This document shows, one piece after another, positions 1 to 8,600 of a stretch of 64,000 bases of DNA. Both the position numbers and the translations under genes were made by a program. The DNA lies in contig NZ_CP012410.1 in NCBI RefSeq assembly GCF_001274535.1, positions 1,337,126 to 1,401,125 on the forward strand, given 5' to 3'. The notes below the pieces were generated by a model. It was not told the origin of the DNA. It saw only the letters and a list, made by a program, of their open reading frames with translations, and did not search any database. The stretch is from Leptotrichia sp. oral taxon 212. GTDB taxonomy: Bacteria > Fusobacteriota > Fusobacteriia > Fusobacteriales > Leptotrichiaceae. Positions within the stretch are counted from its first letter, which is position 1. Every line of letters starts with the position of its first letter.

Positions 1-59
1 CCGTTTCCTCCATTTAAAATTTCAACTTGTTCCTTAAAAGTTTTAAATGGCTTATCCAT
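1..59 (-). CDS. Abi_2 (AbiD/F) abortive-infection protein, N-terminal fragment cut by window edge
   Basis: Only the first 19 codons are in the window, starting at an ATG at 57-59 on the minus strand behind a G-rich ribosome site (GGGGGAAAGGG). They read MDKPFKTFKEQVEILNGGN. This resembles the usual opening of Abi_2 (AbiD/AbiF) proteins, which start with a KPFKT..EQ..IL pattern. Abi_2 proteins are HEPN-type predicted RNases that abort phage infection, and they have been discussed as relatives of Cas13 ancestors. The gene directly follows a small RNA gene (85-175) with its own promoter and terminator, which supports the assignment. The rest, including the HEPN catalytic residues, lies outside the window, so function rests on the N-terminus and context. 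Confidence 0.6.
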   Translation of the reverse strand, partial: MDKPFKTFKEQVEILNGGN

Positions 60-84
60 TCCCTTTCCCCCTTTTGTATCAAAA

Positions 85-175
85 ATGCAAAAAAGCTCCA
101 TCAAAATTGAAAGAGCTTTTTTTACAGTCTACAACAACGCACAATTAAGTGGGTTATTCTTGTAGTACGATCACT
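85..175 (-). ncRNA. Predicted small structured RNA upstream of Abi_2 (AbiF-RNA-like)
   Basis: About 90 nt lie between a perfect promoter and a rho-independent terminator, with no start codon and reading frame of note. The RNA can form a stem CTACAA (160-165) with TTGTAG (129-134), enclosing a CAC...GTG mini-stem and the stretch AACCCACUUAAUUGUGCG, followed by the terminator hairpin. Structured RNAs upstream of abiF/Abi_2 genes are a known class, and an RNA-antitoxin role has been proposed for them. Placement, size and architecture fit that class. The homology is from memory of the class, not from a covariance search. Alternative: an attenuated leader of the Abi gene. Confidence 0.6.
89..123 (-). 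terminator. Rho-independent terminator between the small RNA and Abi_2
   Basis: AAAAAAGCTC (89-98) pairs with GAGCTTTTTT (113-122). On the minus strand the GAGC/GCTC-based stem is followed by a run of T. It would end the small RNA about 30 nt before the Abi_2 start codon, so Abi_2 expression would depend on read-through. Confidence 0.75.
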
Positions 176-181
176 AAAATT

Positions 182-210
182 ATTATACTCTATATTTTGA
201 TATTTGTCAA
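182..210 (-). promoter_or_regulatory. Consensus sigma-70 promoter for the Abi-linked RNA
   Basis: On the minus strand TTGACA (205-210) is followed by exactly 17 bp and then TATAAT (182-187). Both hexamers match consensus perfectly, so this should be one of the strongest promoters in the window. The predicted start is near 175. It drives the short RNA that ends at the 89-123 terminator, just before the Abi_2 start codon, rather than any protein directly. Confidence 0.85.
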
Positions 211-269
211 ATGTAAAAAACTTTCATTTTGCTTCATTTTTTCTATAAAATAACTCTGCCTTTATTTAA

Positions 270-1112
270 CTATTTATCCCAATCTCTTGGAAAATCCCTC
301 TCTGTTTCTGAATAATCCTCAAACCTCTTTTGATAAACTTTTTTCGGATTAATTCCTTTATTTTTTAAGTATTCTTCAAATTTTATTTTTGTATTTTCAT
401 CAAAATATTTATAATAAATCCAAAAAGTATTTTTGATGCTTTTTTCTATAAACTCAGTGAGTAATCTATAATCTGCCTTCGCCTGTGTAGTTTCCAATGC
501 AGTATAATACTCTTCCCTTTCCTCATTTCGTATAACTGTAATAGGATAGCCATTTTTCATCAGTTCTAAATTCAGTAATAATCTCCCTGTCCTTTCATTA
601 CCGTCAATAAATGGATGAATCTTTTCAAAATCAGCATGAAAATGTGAAACTTTTGTCACTAGATTATCAACTTTATTACTATTATATTTCTCAATCAGCT
701 CAGTTAATTTTTCCTCAACCAAGTAATAAGGAGTTGTCTCAAATCCAGCTCCAAGAATTTCATTGTTACTCTGTTTGAATTTACCTCTATTTTCAATATC
801 ATCATTCAGTACAAGAGAATGGAATTCCCTTATAAGCCTTAATGAAAGGAGTTCATTCCTTTTTATAATTTCTTTTAAAAAATTAATGGCATATTCCTGT
901 CCCTTTACTTCTTCATGCTCCTTCAAACTTTTACCTTTCACAGTAACTCCATACTGAAGTATGATGTCAGTTTCCTTCAGAGTAAGAGTATTTCCTTCGA
1001 TAGCATTTGAATTATAAATAAAATTTGTTTTAAGATTACTCTCCAGCTTTTTCAAAATCCCTTCATTCAAAGGTCTTTCCAGCTCTAAAAATTGTTTAAA
1101 AATTTCAATCAT
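270..1112 (-). CDS. Fic family protein (class II, with N-terminal inhibitory motif)
   Basis: Predicted nucleotidyl (AMP) transferase of the Fic/DOC fold. The catalytic loop HPFIDGNERTGR sits near residues 166-177: His is the general base, Asp/Glu-type residues bind metal, and the second Arg binds phosphate. Near residues 35-41 is SNAIEGN, matching the (S/T)xxxE(G/N) inhibitory helix motif placed N-terminally, which defines class II Fic proteins; the Glu keeps the enzyme off until displaced. Length (280 aa) suits a compact Fic-only protein. The start is taken at the ATG at 1110-1112 because the GGGGGAG ribosome site is 5 nt upstream; the GTG two codons earlier lies on top of that site. The target protein cannot be read from sequence. 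The gene sits upstream of the Abi-linked RNA in a defence-like block. Confidence 0.88.
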   Translation of the reverse strand: MIEIFKQFLELERPLNEGILKKLESNLKTNFIYNSNAIEGNTLTLKETDIILQYGVTVKGKSLKEHEEVKGQEYAINFLKEIIKRNELLSLRLIREFHSLVLNDDIENRGKFKQSNNEILGAGFETTPYYLVEEKLTELIEKYNSNKVDNLVTKVSHFHADFEKIHPFIDGNERTGRLLLNLELMKNGYPITVIRNEEREEYYTALETTQAKADYRLLTEFIEKSIKNTFWIYYKYFDENTKIKFEEYLKNKGINPKKVYQKRFEDYSETERDFPRDWDK

Positions 1113-1148
1113 AATCACTCCCCCTTTCTGAATTTTAGCTTATATGTA

Positions 1149-1955
1149 TTATCCTAATATTTTTGGTATAAATTTGTCTGGAACAGTATCTAAAAAATCA
1201 TCTATTTCATATAATCTTAATAATTCATCAGATATTAAAGGGTCTTCTATATATATTTTATGAAATATTTTTATTACCGTTATTATTGCAGCTATTAGTA
1301 TATAAACTTTTAATTGATCAAAAAATAAATTATTTAGTTCAGTAATAATTTTTTGTTTATCATTGACATTCTGTACAATTAATTGCATTAAACTACTATA
1401 ATATTTATCCAATAATGACCAAAAACTTGTCAATACAACTATAAGAAAACTATTATTTATCAATGATTCCATGATTCCTCTTTTTGAATTCATTATTTTA
1501 TCAATTCTAGATTTTAATTGTTTTTGTATCTCTATTTTATCAAATTCATACTTTTCTTTTATTTGCTCATCAAAAACTATTTTAATTTTCATATCTAATT
1601 TTAGAATATTTTTTTTTAAATCAATAGGTGAAAAAAAATACTTCCATTTATAGTCGATTTTACATTCTTCATTTATCTTTCTTCTTATTTGTTTATTTTT
1701 TTCTATTTTTTTATCCATTTTATAGTCAATAAATTTTACATATGGTCCCAAAAATATAGAGATACATAATAGAATTAACACTATCCAATTTATACAAAGA
1801 AATATATTTAATTTTAAAAAATACAATAACATAAAATCAACTATAAAAAAATAATATATAACTCTAATTTCTTTATAAAAAATTAAATTAAGTATATTAA
1901 AATTACTTTTTTCAATTAATATTTTATGAAGATATTTAATTTTTTTCTTTTCCAT
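1149..1955 (-). CDS. Hypothetical multi-pass membrane protein
   Basis: Not recognised. The 268-residue product is Lys/Ile-rich. It has a hydrophobic pair near residues 30-73, a long charged stretch (about 75-155) rich in KK and EK that is probably cytoplasmic and partly helical, then two further hydrophobic segments near 165-185 and 213-232, and a short acidic C-terminus. The start ATG at 1955 has a GAGG site 7 nt upstream. It lies 36 bp upstream of fic on the same strand and may be co-transcribed with it. The layout of two TM pairs around a charged domain resembles small membrane effectors in defence loci, but that is inference only. Confidence 0.7.
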   Translation of the reverse strand: MEKKKIKYLHKILIEKSNFNILNLIFYKEIRVIYYFFIVDFMLLYFLKLNIFLCINWIVLILLCISIFLGPYVKFIDYKMDKKIEKNKQIRRKINEECKIDYKWKYFFSPIDLKKNILKLDMKIKIVFDEQIKEKYEFDKIEIQKQLKSRIDKIMNSKRGIMESLINNSFLIVVLTSFWSLLDKYYSSLMQLIVQNVNDKQKIITELNNLFFDQLKVYILIAAIITVIKIFHKIYIEDPLISDELLRLYEIDDFLDTVPDKFIPKILG

Positions 1956-2000
1956 AAAAATACCTCATTTATTTTATATTTATTTTATTCTATATACTTT

Positions 2001-2136
2001 GCAAACTTATTCCCCACGACATTCAAATTTTACAACGTAAAAAATATGGAAATGAGCGTAATGAAAACAATTTATTTTGTTTTCATAGCGAATGAATATT
2101 TTTAAGTATGTAAAATTCGAGTTGCAAGTTTTTTGC
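2001..2136. repeat. Long imperfect inverted repeat (MITE- or REP-like palindrome) downstream of nrdE
   Basis: The left arm (2001-2070) and right arm (2075-2136) are reverse complements over most of their length. Strong blocks include ATGAAAACAA (2061-2070) against TTGTTTTCAT (2078-2087 region), AAATAT near 2042 against ATATTT near 2097, and AAATTTTAC (2025-2033) against GTAAAATT (2110-2117). The outer ends carry GCAAA and TTTGC. There is no ORF inside. The whole could fold into one hairpin over 60 bp long. This is typical of a non-autonomous palindromic repeat, although terminator or processing roles are possible. Confidence 0.6.
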
Positions 2137-2139
2137 TAA

Positions 2140-2157
2140 GCTTTTTTACAAAAAAGC
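2140..2157 (-). terminator. Short perfect hairpin immediately after nrdE
   Basis: GCTTTTTT (2140-2147) pairs perfectly with AAAAAAGC (2150-2157) around a 2-nt loop, 5 bp past the nrdE stop codon. The stem is almost all A:T, so it is a weak terminator on its own; it may act together with the adjacent palindrome at 2001-2136. Confidence 0.45.
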
Positions 2158-2161
2158 GTGA

Positions 2162-4255
2162 CTACACCGAGCACGAAATACACTCCTCAATCGTAGCCTT
2201 TCTCGTTCTTGTATAATAAAGAGATTTCAGACCTAGTCTATGTGCATAGATATATAGTTTTGCCAGATCCCTTGTTGTATCTGTACTCTTATTAAATAAT
2301 ATTGTAGAAATTCCCTGGTCTACGTGTCTCTGTATTACAGACACAAGTTTCAGTATATTTTTCTGATCCATATCATATGCAGATTTATAGAAAAAATAGT
2401 TGTCATTTGTCAGGTAAGGCATTGGATAGAATGTCGTACTGTCTCCGTATTCCCTTACTTCTATCGTATCCACAACAGGCATTATGGAAGCTGTAGAGTT
2501 CATTATGTAAGATGTAGACTGATTTGGTGCAATGGCCATTCTATAAGCGTTGTATACACCATATTTCATTACATCCTCCTTCAGTTTTGCCCAGTCATCC
2601 TGAGTTGGAATATGTATCCCTTCAAACAGTTCCTTTACTCTGTCAGTCTGAGGCAAGTACTCATTTTCAAGGTATTTATTAAAATAATTTCCATTTGCAT
2701 ATTCCGACTTATCAAAATCCTTAAATGTTTCCCCTTTTTCCCTAGCTATTTCCATCGATCTTTCAAGCGAGTAAAAGTTCACCATCATAAAGAAAATATT
2801 ACAGAAATCAAGCGCTTCCCTGCTTTCATACATTATGAAGTTCTTTGCAAAATATCCATGCAGGTTCATTGCTCCAAGTCCTACACTGTGAAGCTCCTCA
2901 TTTGCCTTTTTGATTGAAGGCACTACATCGATGTTTGTCAAATCTGACACTGTTGTCAGTGAATCTATCGCAGCCCTTGTGGCTTCCCTTATTCTTTTAT
3001 TTTCCATTACCGTGGCGATATTAAGCGATCCCAGATTACATGAAATTCCTCTTCTTATAATATCTTCCTCAAAATACGAATTTATGTCTGAAACTTCTGA
3101 CAGCTGCATTATTTCTGTACATAAATTTGAAAATTTTACAGAACCTATTTCCTTCAGGGCGTGTTCCTTATTTGCATTATCCTTAAAGAATAAATACGGA
3201 TATCCGCTTTCCTTCTGTGTCTGGGAAATTTTAATTAAAAGTTCCCTTGCATTAATTTTTTTCTTTTTAACATTAGGATTGTCAACCAGTTTTTCATACA
3301 TTTCATTCATATCCATTTCATCCAGATATTGTCCATATTCTAAAAATACAGTATGAGGATTGAATGTGTAGCAGATTTCATCTTCCCTTGCCAGTTCCAT
3401 AAATTTATCCGGCATGATTACTCCTATTGAAAGGGATTTTATTCTTATTTTTTCATCTACATTTATCTTTTTACAGTCTAAAAATTCATTAATGTCAGAA
3501 TGGAATACATTCAGATACACAGCTCCTGCTCCTGCTCTCTGTCCCAGCTGGTTTGCATAGGAAAAAATATCCTCAAGTATTTTCATAATAGGAAGGACTC
3601 CTGATGCTCTTCCTTCTACACCTTTTATTGATTCTCCCCTTGACCTTACTTTAGAAAGGTTTATTGATACTCCTCCTCCAATTGAAGAAAGCTTCATTGC
3701 AGAATCAAACACATATCCTATCCCACTCAGATTATCTCCCATTTCATCAAGAAAGCATGATACAAGCTCTCCTGATCTCTTTTTTCCAGAATTAAGAAAT
3801 GTAGGTGTGGCAGGCTGATATTCCTGGTTTATGAGCATTTCTGCATATTCCATTGCCTTTTCCTTATTTCCCTGTGCCAGATACAATGAAACAATGGCTA
3901 TTCTGTCTTCATATCTTTCCAGAAACTTTTCTCCTGTGTCATCCCTCAAAGCGTAGCTCTGATAAAACTTTGATGCACTCATAAAAGAAGCAAATCTGAA
4001 TTTTTTATTATACACTGACTTAAATACTTCTTTTATTTCTTCAAATGTATACATGTCATAAAAATTTATATAGTAATCATTTTCAATAAGATAATCCATT
4101 TTTTCCTTTAAATTATGAAAAAACACTGTATTTTTGTTTACATAATCTATAAAATAGGAATAAACAGCTTCCTTATCCTTTTCAAGCTGAAATTCTCCAT
4201 CCTTTTTTACCATTATTTCATTATTTAGATATATCCATTTTTTCGCTCTTGCCAA
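2162..4255 (-). CDS. nrdE: Ribonucleoside-diphosphate reductase, class Ib alpha subunit
   Basis: Catalytic subunit that reduces ribonucleoside diphosphates to deoxyribonucleotides. At 697 aa it has the class Ib length and lacks the N-terminal ATP-cone of class Ia. Active-site features are visible: C167 in VSCFLDE and C406 in SCNLGS form the redox pair, N377, C379 and E381 in SNLCTEI provide the thiyl-radical site, and the C-terminal C692-x-x-C695 (ISCSV end) takes electrons from NrdH. It lies 34 bp after nrdI and downstream of nrdH, as in nrdHIE operons. The radical-generating partner NrdF is missing from this window, although nrdF normally follows nrdE directly; here a palindromic repeat follows. 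Regulation by NrdR is supported by the box at 5306-5321. Confidence 0.95.
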   Translation of the reverse strand: MARAKKWIYLNNEIMVKKDGEFQLEKDKEAVYSYFIDYVNKNTVFFHNLKEKMDYLIENDYYINFYDMYTFEEIKEVFKSVYNKKFRFASFMSASKFYQSYALRDDTGEKFLERYEDRIAIVSLYLAQGNKEKAMEYAEMLINQEYQPATPTFLNSGKKRSGELVSCFLDEMGDNLSGIGYVFDSAMKLSSIGGGVSINLSKVRSRGESIKGVEGRASGVLPIMKILEDIFSYANQLGQRAGAGAVYLNVFHSDINEFLDCKKINVDEKIRIKSLSIGVIMPDKFMELAREDEICYTFNPHTVFLEYGQYLDEMDMNEMYEKLVDNPNVKKKKINARELLIKISQTQKESGYPYLFFKDNANKEHALKEIGSVKFSNLCTEIMQLSEVSDINSYFEEDIIRRGISCNLGSLNIATVMENKRIREATRAAIDSLTTVSDLTNIDVVPSIKKANEELHSVGLGAMNLHGYFAKNFIMYESREALDFCNIFFMMVNFYSLERSMEIAREKGETFKDFDKSEYANGNYFNKYLENEYLPQTDRVKELFEGIHIPTQDDWAKLKEDVMKYGVYNAYRMAIAPNQSTSYIMNSTASIMPVVDTIEVREYGDSTTFYPMPYLTNDNYFFYKSAYDMDQKNILKLVSVIQRHVDQGISTILFNKSTDTTRDLAKLYIYAHRLGLKSLYYTRTRKATIEECISCSV

Positions 4256-4289
4256 TTTTTTTCCCTCATTTCTTAATTTTTTTCATATA

Positions 4290-4661
4290 TTATTTATTTT
4301 CAACACTGTTTATAAAATATTCCACCTGAACATGTGTCCCTGACAGTTCAAATTTCATCAGTACAGGAATACTATATGTTTCTTCTATTTTATCTGCGGC
4401 TTTTCCAAATAGTGTTCCCCAGTTCATGTTACCACTTGAACATACAGATTCTATGTATTTTCTGTTATTTTTATTTTCCAGAAATTTTTCTGTAGTATTG
4501 GGAATTTCTCCAAAATTAGTAGTAAATGTTACTAAATGACCATTTTCTGATATTTCCATATCACCACTTATTTTGACAAAACTCCATTCAGGTCTTTCTT
4601 TTTTTATTTTATCTATAAATCTTTGTACATTTCCTGTTTTCGAATCATAATATACAAACAT
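4290..4661 (-). CDS. nrdI: NrdI flavodoxin-like protein
   Basis: Small flavoprotein that delivers the oxidant for assembling the Mn-tyrosyl radical cofactor of NrdF. The 123-residue product opens with the FMN-binding pattern VYYDSKTGNVQRF (residues 3-15), followed by TFTTNFGEIP and a SGNMNWG segment near 75-85, both characteristic of NrdI. It sits between nrdH and nrdE on the same strand, which is the standard class Ib order. Its presence implies that an NrdF partner exists elsewhere in the genome. Confidence 0.93.
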   Translation of the reverse strand: MFVYYDSKTGNVQRFIDKIKKERPEWSFVKISGDMEISENGHLVTFTTNFGEIPNTTEKFLENKNNRKYIESVCSSGNMNWGTLFGKAADKIEETYSIPVLMKFELSGTHVQVEYFINSVENK

Positions 4662-4728
4662 AATTTATATCCTTTCATTATGGCTTTTATGCCTTTATAA
4701 ATTTATAAAACTAAGTCTGAAGTGTAAA

Positions 4729-4938
4729 CAAAAAAGAGACTGCTTTAAAAACAGAAATTCTTTGATAATGAACATATCATTTACAGGTTGAATGAGTTAT
4801 CTCAAAAATAGAATCTGAATTCCTATATAAAAAATTATATTTATGAATTATTTGTAAATATATTTTTTATATTTAATTTCTATTTTCTATATTTTGAGAT
4901 AACTACAAATTTCTATTTTTAAAGACCGCCCCTTTTTA
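4729..4938. repeat. 210-bp nested inverted-repeat element between nrdH and nrdI
   Basis: The outer arms 4729-4759 and 4909-4938 are reverse complements at roughly 80% over 30 bp (AAAAAAGAGACTGCTTTAAA against its mirror TTTAAAGACCGCCCCTTTTT). The inner arms GTTATCTCAAAAATAGAA (4796-4813) and TTCTATATTTTGAGATAAC (4885-4903) also mirror each other. The AT-rich core has no ORF. Both outer ends finish in A or T runs, so the structure could act as a terminator in either direction and separate nrdH from nrdIE. The 'TCTC..AAA / TTT..GAGA' arm motif recurs in hairpins near 28303 and 44199. A MITE-like insertion is the likeliest origin. Confidence 0.55.
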
Positions 4939-4972
4939 TATATATAAATTTCTTCAGACAATTCGTATATTT

Positions 4973-5212
4973 TTATATCATTGTTATTATTTCTTTCAGT
5001 TCCTCAGGATTAAATCCTATTGTTCTTCTAATTTCTTCATCCTGATCCACAAGTATTGTCGTAGGTACTGTTCTTACCTTGTATTTCATTGCAAGTTCAG
5101 GATTATTGAATGGATTTACCTTTTCATATTCAACTCCGCTTTTATCCAGTAAATCTGATACCATCATACATGGATTGCAGTCAGCTTTTTCAAATTTAAT
5201 CAGTTTTCTCAT
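4973..5212 (-). CDS. nrdH: NrdH-type thioredoxin/glutaredoxin-like protein
   Basis: Small electron donor for the class Ib reductase. From the chosen start the product has 79 residues with the CNPC redox motif at about residues 12-15 in a thioredoxin fold, followed by the cis-proline region VRTVPTTILVD. The start is the ATG at 5212 because AAAAGGAGAAACTAAA places a GGAG site 8 nt upstream; the longer open frame to 5275 adds residues without homology character and no ribosome site. It lies upstream of nrdI, but a 210-bp inverted repeat separates them. CNPC is thioredoxin-like rather than the CMQC or CVQC of classical NrdH, so a general thioredoxin is the alternative. Confidence 0.8.
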   Translation of the reverse strand: MRKLIKFEKADCNPCMMVSDLLDKSGVEYEKVNPFNNPELAMKYKVRTVPTTILVDQDEEIRRTIGFNPEELKEIITMI

Positions 5213-5305
5213 TTTAGTTTCTCCTTTTCCTAAATTGCTGCACGTTAATTTAAATAGCAACTTAATATTTTTCATTAATTATTCTATCTATTTCTCAAAA
5301 CAAAA

Positions 5306-5321
5306 ACACAAGATATTGTGT
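5306..5321 (-). promoter_or_regulatory. NrdR box upstream of nrdH
   Basis: ACACAAGATATTGTGT (minus strand ACACAATATCTTGTGT) differs from the ideal palindromic NrdR box ACACAATATATTGTGT by one base. It lies about 95 bp upstream of nrdH. NrdR is the ATP/dATP-sensing repressor of ribonucleotide reductase genes. Boxes normally occur in pairs about three helical turns apart; a perfect GTTATA/TATAAC palindrome centred near 5348 could be a degenerate second site but matches poorly. nrdR itself is not in the window. Confidence 0.8.
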
Positions 5322-5565
5322 TTGAATTTTTTCTATTAGGTTATATCTAGTATAACTATTATTTAGAATTTTTTCAATATATTTATTCTGTGAAAAAAAT
5401 TAAAGGATTTTAATCTATAATCTCGATACAAGACATTTCAATTACTATAAAAATGTCAATATGTTTTATATATATAATTTTTATAAAACAACGAGAGTTA
5501 TTCATATTTTATTTTAATCTTTTGTATATACATGTATTTCTTTTTATGATATAATCATTTATATG

Positions 5566-5593
5566 TTGAATTTTACATAATAATATATATAAT
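5566..5593 (+). promoter_or_regulatory. Candidate metH promoter within the 5322-5653 intergenic region
   Basis: TTGAAT (5566-5571), 16 bp, then TATAAT (5588-5593), about 60 bp before metH. A second candidate is the extended -10 TGATATAAT (5547-5555) with no good -35. The gap 5322-5653 is otherwise AT-rich non-coding DNA with a small GTTTTATA/TATAAAAC hairpin (5463-5489). I looked for SAM or cobalamin riboswitch signatures and saw none. Confidence 0.45.
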
Positions 5594-5653
5594 GGTATAA
5601 TAAATCTTTAAAAAATATAACAATTTAATTATAAATCGGGAAAGGAATATCTG

Positions 5654-8600
5654 ATGGCTGATTGCAATAATTCTAGAAATGATAACTTAAATAATAACTA
5701 TAAGGAATCCTACAGTCTTTTAAAAAATGACCTGGATAATAAAATAGTTATGATTGACGGTGCTATGGGAACAATGATACAGCAGCAGAAACTTACTGCT
5801 GAAGACTTTGGTGGAGAAAAATATGAAGGATGTAATGACTATCTTGTACTTACAAAGCCTGACGTTATAAAAAATATACATAAAACTTATCTTAAGTCTG
5901 GAAGTGATATCATAGAAACAAACACCTTCGGAGCCCTTGATATAGTTCTTAAGGACTATAATCTGGAAGATAAGGCATTTGAAATGAACAAAGCTGCAGC
6001 CGAAATTGTAAATAAGGCAATTAAGGAATTTAAGGATGAAAATCCTGAAGAAAAAAGGAACCTCTATGTGGCAGGAGCATTGGGTCCTTCCAATAAATCA
6101 ATAAGTGTTACAGGTGGAGTGACATTTAACGAGCTTATACATTCATATTATACTGCTGTTTCAGGATTGCTTGAAGGTGGAGTAGATATAATACTTTTTG
6201 AAACAATTCAGGATACACGTAATTTGAAGGCGGCATATTTAGGATTTCAGAAGGCTACATCTGAAAAATATTCTGTTCCGCTTATGCTTTCATTTACTAT
6301 TGAAAGTACAGGAACTACTCTTGCAGGACAGACTGCTGATGCATTTTACTATGCGGTAAATCATATGCATCCGCTATCAATAGGTCTAAACTGTGCTACA
6401 GGACCTGAATTTATGACACAATTTCTGAAAACTCTGAATAACGTTTCAGATACGTATATTTCAGTATATCCAAATGCCGGGCTTCCAAATGAGGAAGGAG
6501 TATATGAAGAGACACCTGATACACTTGCAGCAAAGATAGAACCTTTTTTTCAGGGAAATTTTCTGAATATAGTTGGAGGGTGCTGTGGTACTACTCCACA
6601 GCATATAGAAAAAATAAAGGAAAAAAGTATAAACTACAAACCAAGATCAATTAAGGAACATCAGGAAACAAAAAATGCAGTCAGCGGACTTGTTACACTG
6701 AATCCTCCTGCTGACAGACCTATTTATGTAGGTGAAAGAACAAACGTAATAGGTTCACGTATCTTTAAAAATCTGATTGCAAATGAAAAATTTGATGAGG
6801 CAACTGAAGTGGCAAGGCTACAGATAAAAGGAGATGCAGATGTAATTGACATATGTCTTGCAAACCCTGATAGGGATGAAATCAGTGATATGAAAGCATT
6901 CCTTGAAAAGGTGGCCAAATTTGCAAAAGTACCTATAATGCTTGATTCTACTGATATAAATGTAATAAAGGAAGGACTTACATATCTTCAGGGAAAGGGA
7001 ATTATAAACTCCATAAATCTTGAAGACGGAGAAAAGAAATTTACAGACATGACAGAACTGATTAAAAAATTTGGTGCTTCTGTCGTTGTCGGTCTAATAG
7101 ATGAAAGCGGAATGGCAGTTTCACTGGAAAGAAAACTTGAAATTGCAAGAAGAAGCTATAAACTGCTGACAGAAAAATATGGTATTGATGAGAGGGATAT
7201 AATTTTTGATACACTTGTATTCCCTGTTGCTACAGGAGATCAGAAATACATTGGTTCAGCCACTTCCACTATTGAAGCAATAAGGGAAATTAAAAAAGAA
7301 ATGCCTAATGTAAAGACCATACTTGGGGTGAGTAATATTTCATTTGGACTGCCTATTGCAGGAAGAGAAGTTCTGAACAGTTACTATATGCAGAAAGCCT
7401 ATGAAGCAGGACTTGATTATGCCATTGTAAATACTGAAAAGCTGATTCATATGTCAGATATTTCTGATAAGGAAAAGGAACTCTCTGAAGCACTCCTATT
7501 TAATACAAACGATGACACTGTTGCAGAATTTGTTGCATTTTATCGTGAGAAAAAAGGTGTAGAAAAAAAGGCTGATACAAGTAACATGACTCCTGAAGAA
7601 CAGATTGCAAACCTTGTAGTTGAGGGAAGTAAGAAGGATCTGGTTCCTCTGCTTGATAAACTGCTTGAAAAATATGCTCCACTTGAAATTATAAATGGAC
7701 CTCTAATGACTGGAATGGATGAAGTTGGAAGACTTTTCAATAAAAATGACCTTATTGTTGCTGAAGTTCTTCAAAGTGCTGAAGTAATGAAGGCTTCCGT
7801 CTCACATCTGGAGCAGTTTATGGAAAAAGCTGATTCTGCAACAAAGGGGACTGTCATTATGGCAACTGTTAAGGGAGATGTTCATGATATTGGAAAAAAC
7901 CTTGTAGGAATAATAATAGGAAATAATGGATACAATGTTATTGACCTTGGAATTAATACCCCTGCAGAAAAAATAAGGGAAGCTATTATAACAGAAAAAG
8001 CTGATTTTGTCGGACTTTCAGGACTTCTGGTGAAATCTGCCGCTGAAATGGTAAATACCGTGGCTGTTCTTCGTGATGCAGGGATTGAGATTCCTATATT
8101 TGTAGGAGGAGCCGCTCTTACGGAAAAATTTACAGTGAACAAAATAGAACCTTCATATGAAAATAATATTGTCATTTACTCTAAAGATGCCATGACTGCA
8201 CTGGCTGATCTTAACAAAATGATTGTACCTGAAAAATTTGAGGAATTTAAGAAATATCTTCAGACACGGAGAGACCTTCTGCTTATAAAGGATGAAAAAG
8301 CTCTGGAAAGGCTAAATGTCCGTCAGACTGTAGGAGACATCAAGGATGCTGAAGGAACATTTGATTATTCTAAAATAAAGAAACCTGAATATAGCTTTGA
8401 AAAAATATATAAGCCTGAAACCCTTAATAAACAGATAATTACAAATATAAATGCAAAAGATGTATTTAAATATATGAATCTGCAGATGCTTATTGGAAAA
8501 CATCTTGGAATGAAATGGGTTATAAGCGACCTTCTTTCAAAAAAAGATCCTAAAGCCATGAAAATATATAATGAAATTCTTGATATTATAAATCATGGAG

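Noticed and set aside
124-172. CRISPR repeat or crRNA-like sequence before Abi_2
   Set aside because: No direct repeats with spacers are present; the unit is a single RNA with promoter and terminator.
5322-5653. Possible SAM or cobalamin riboswitch upstream of metH
   Set aside because: I looked for the conserved core motifs and found only AT-rich sequence and a small hairpin.
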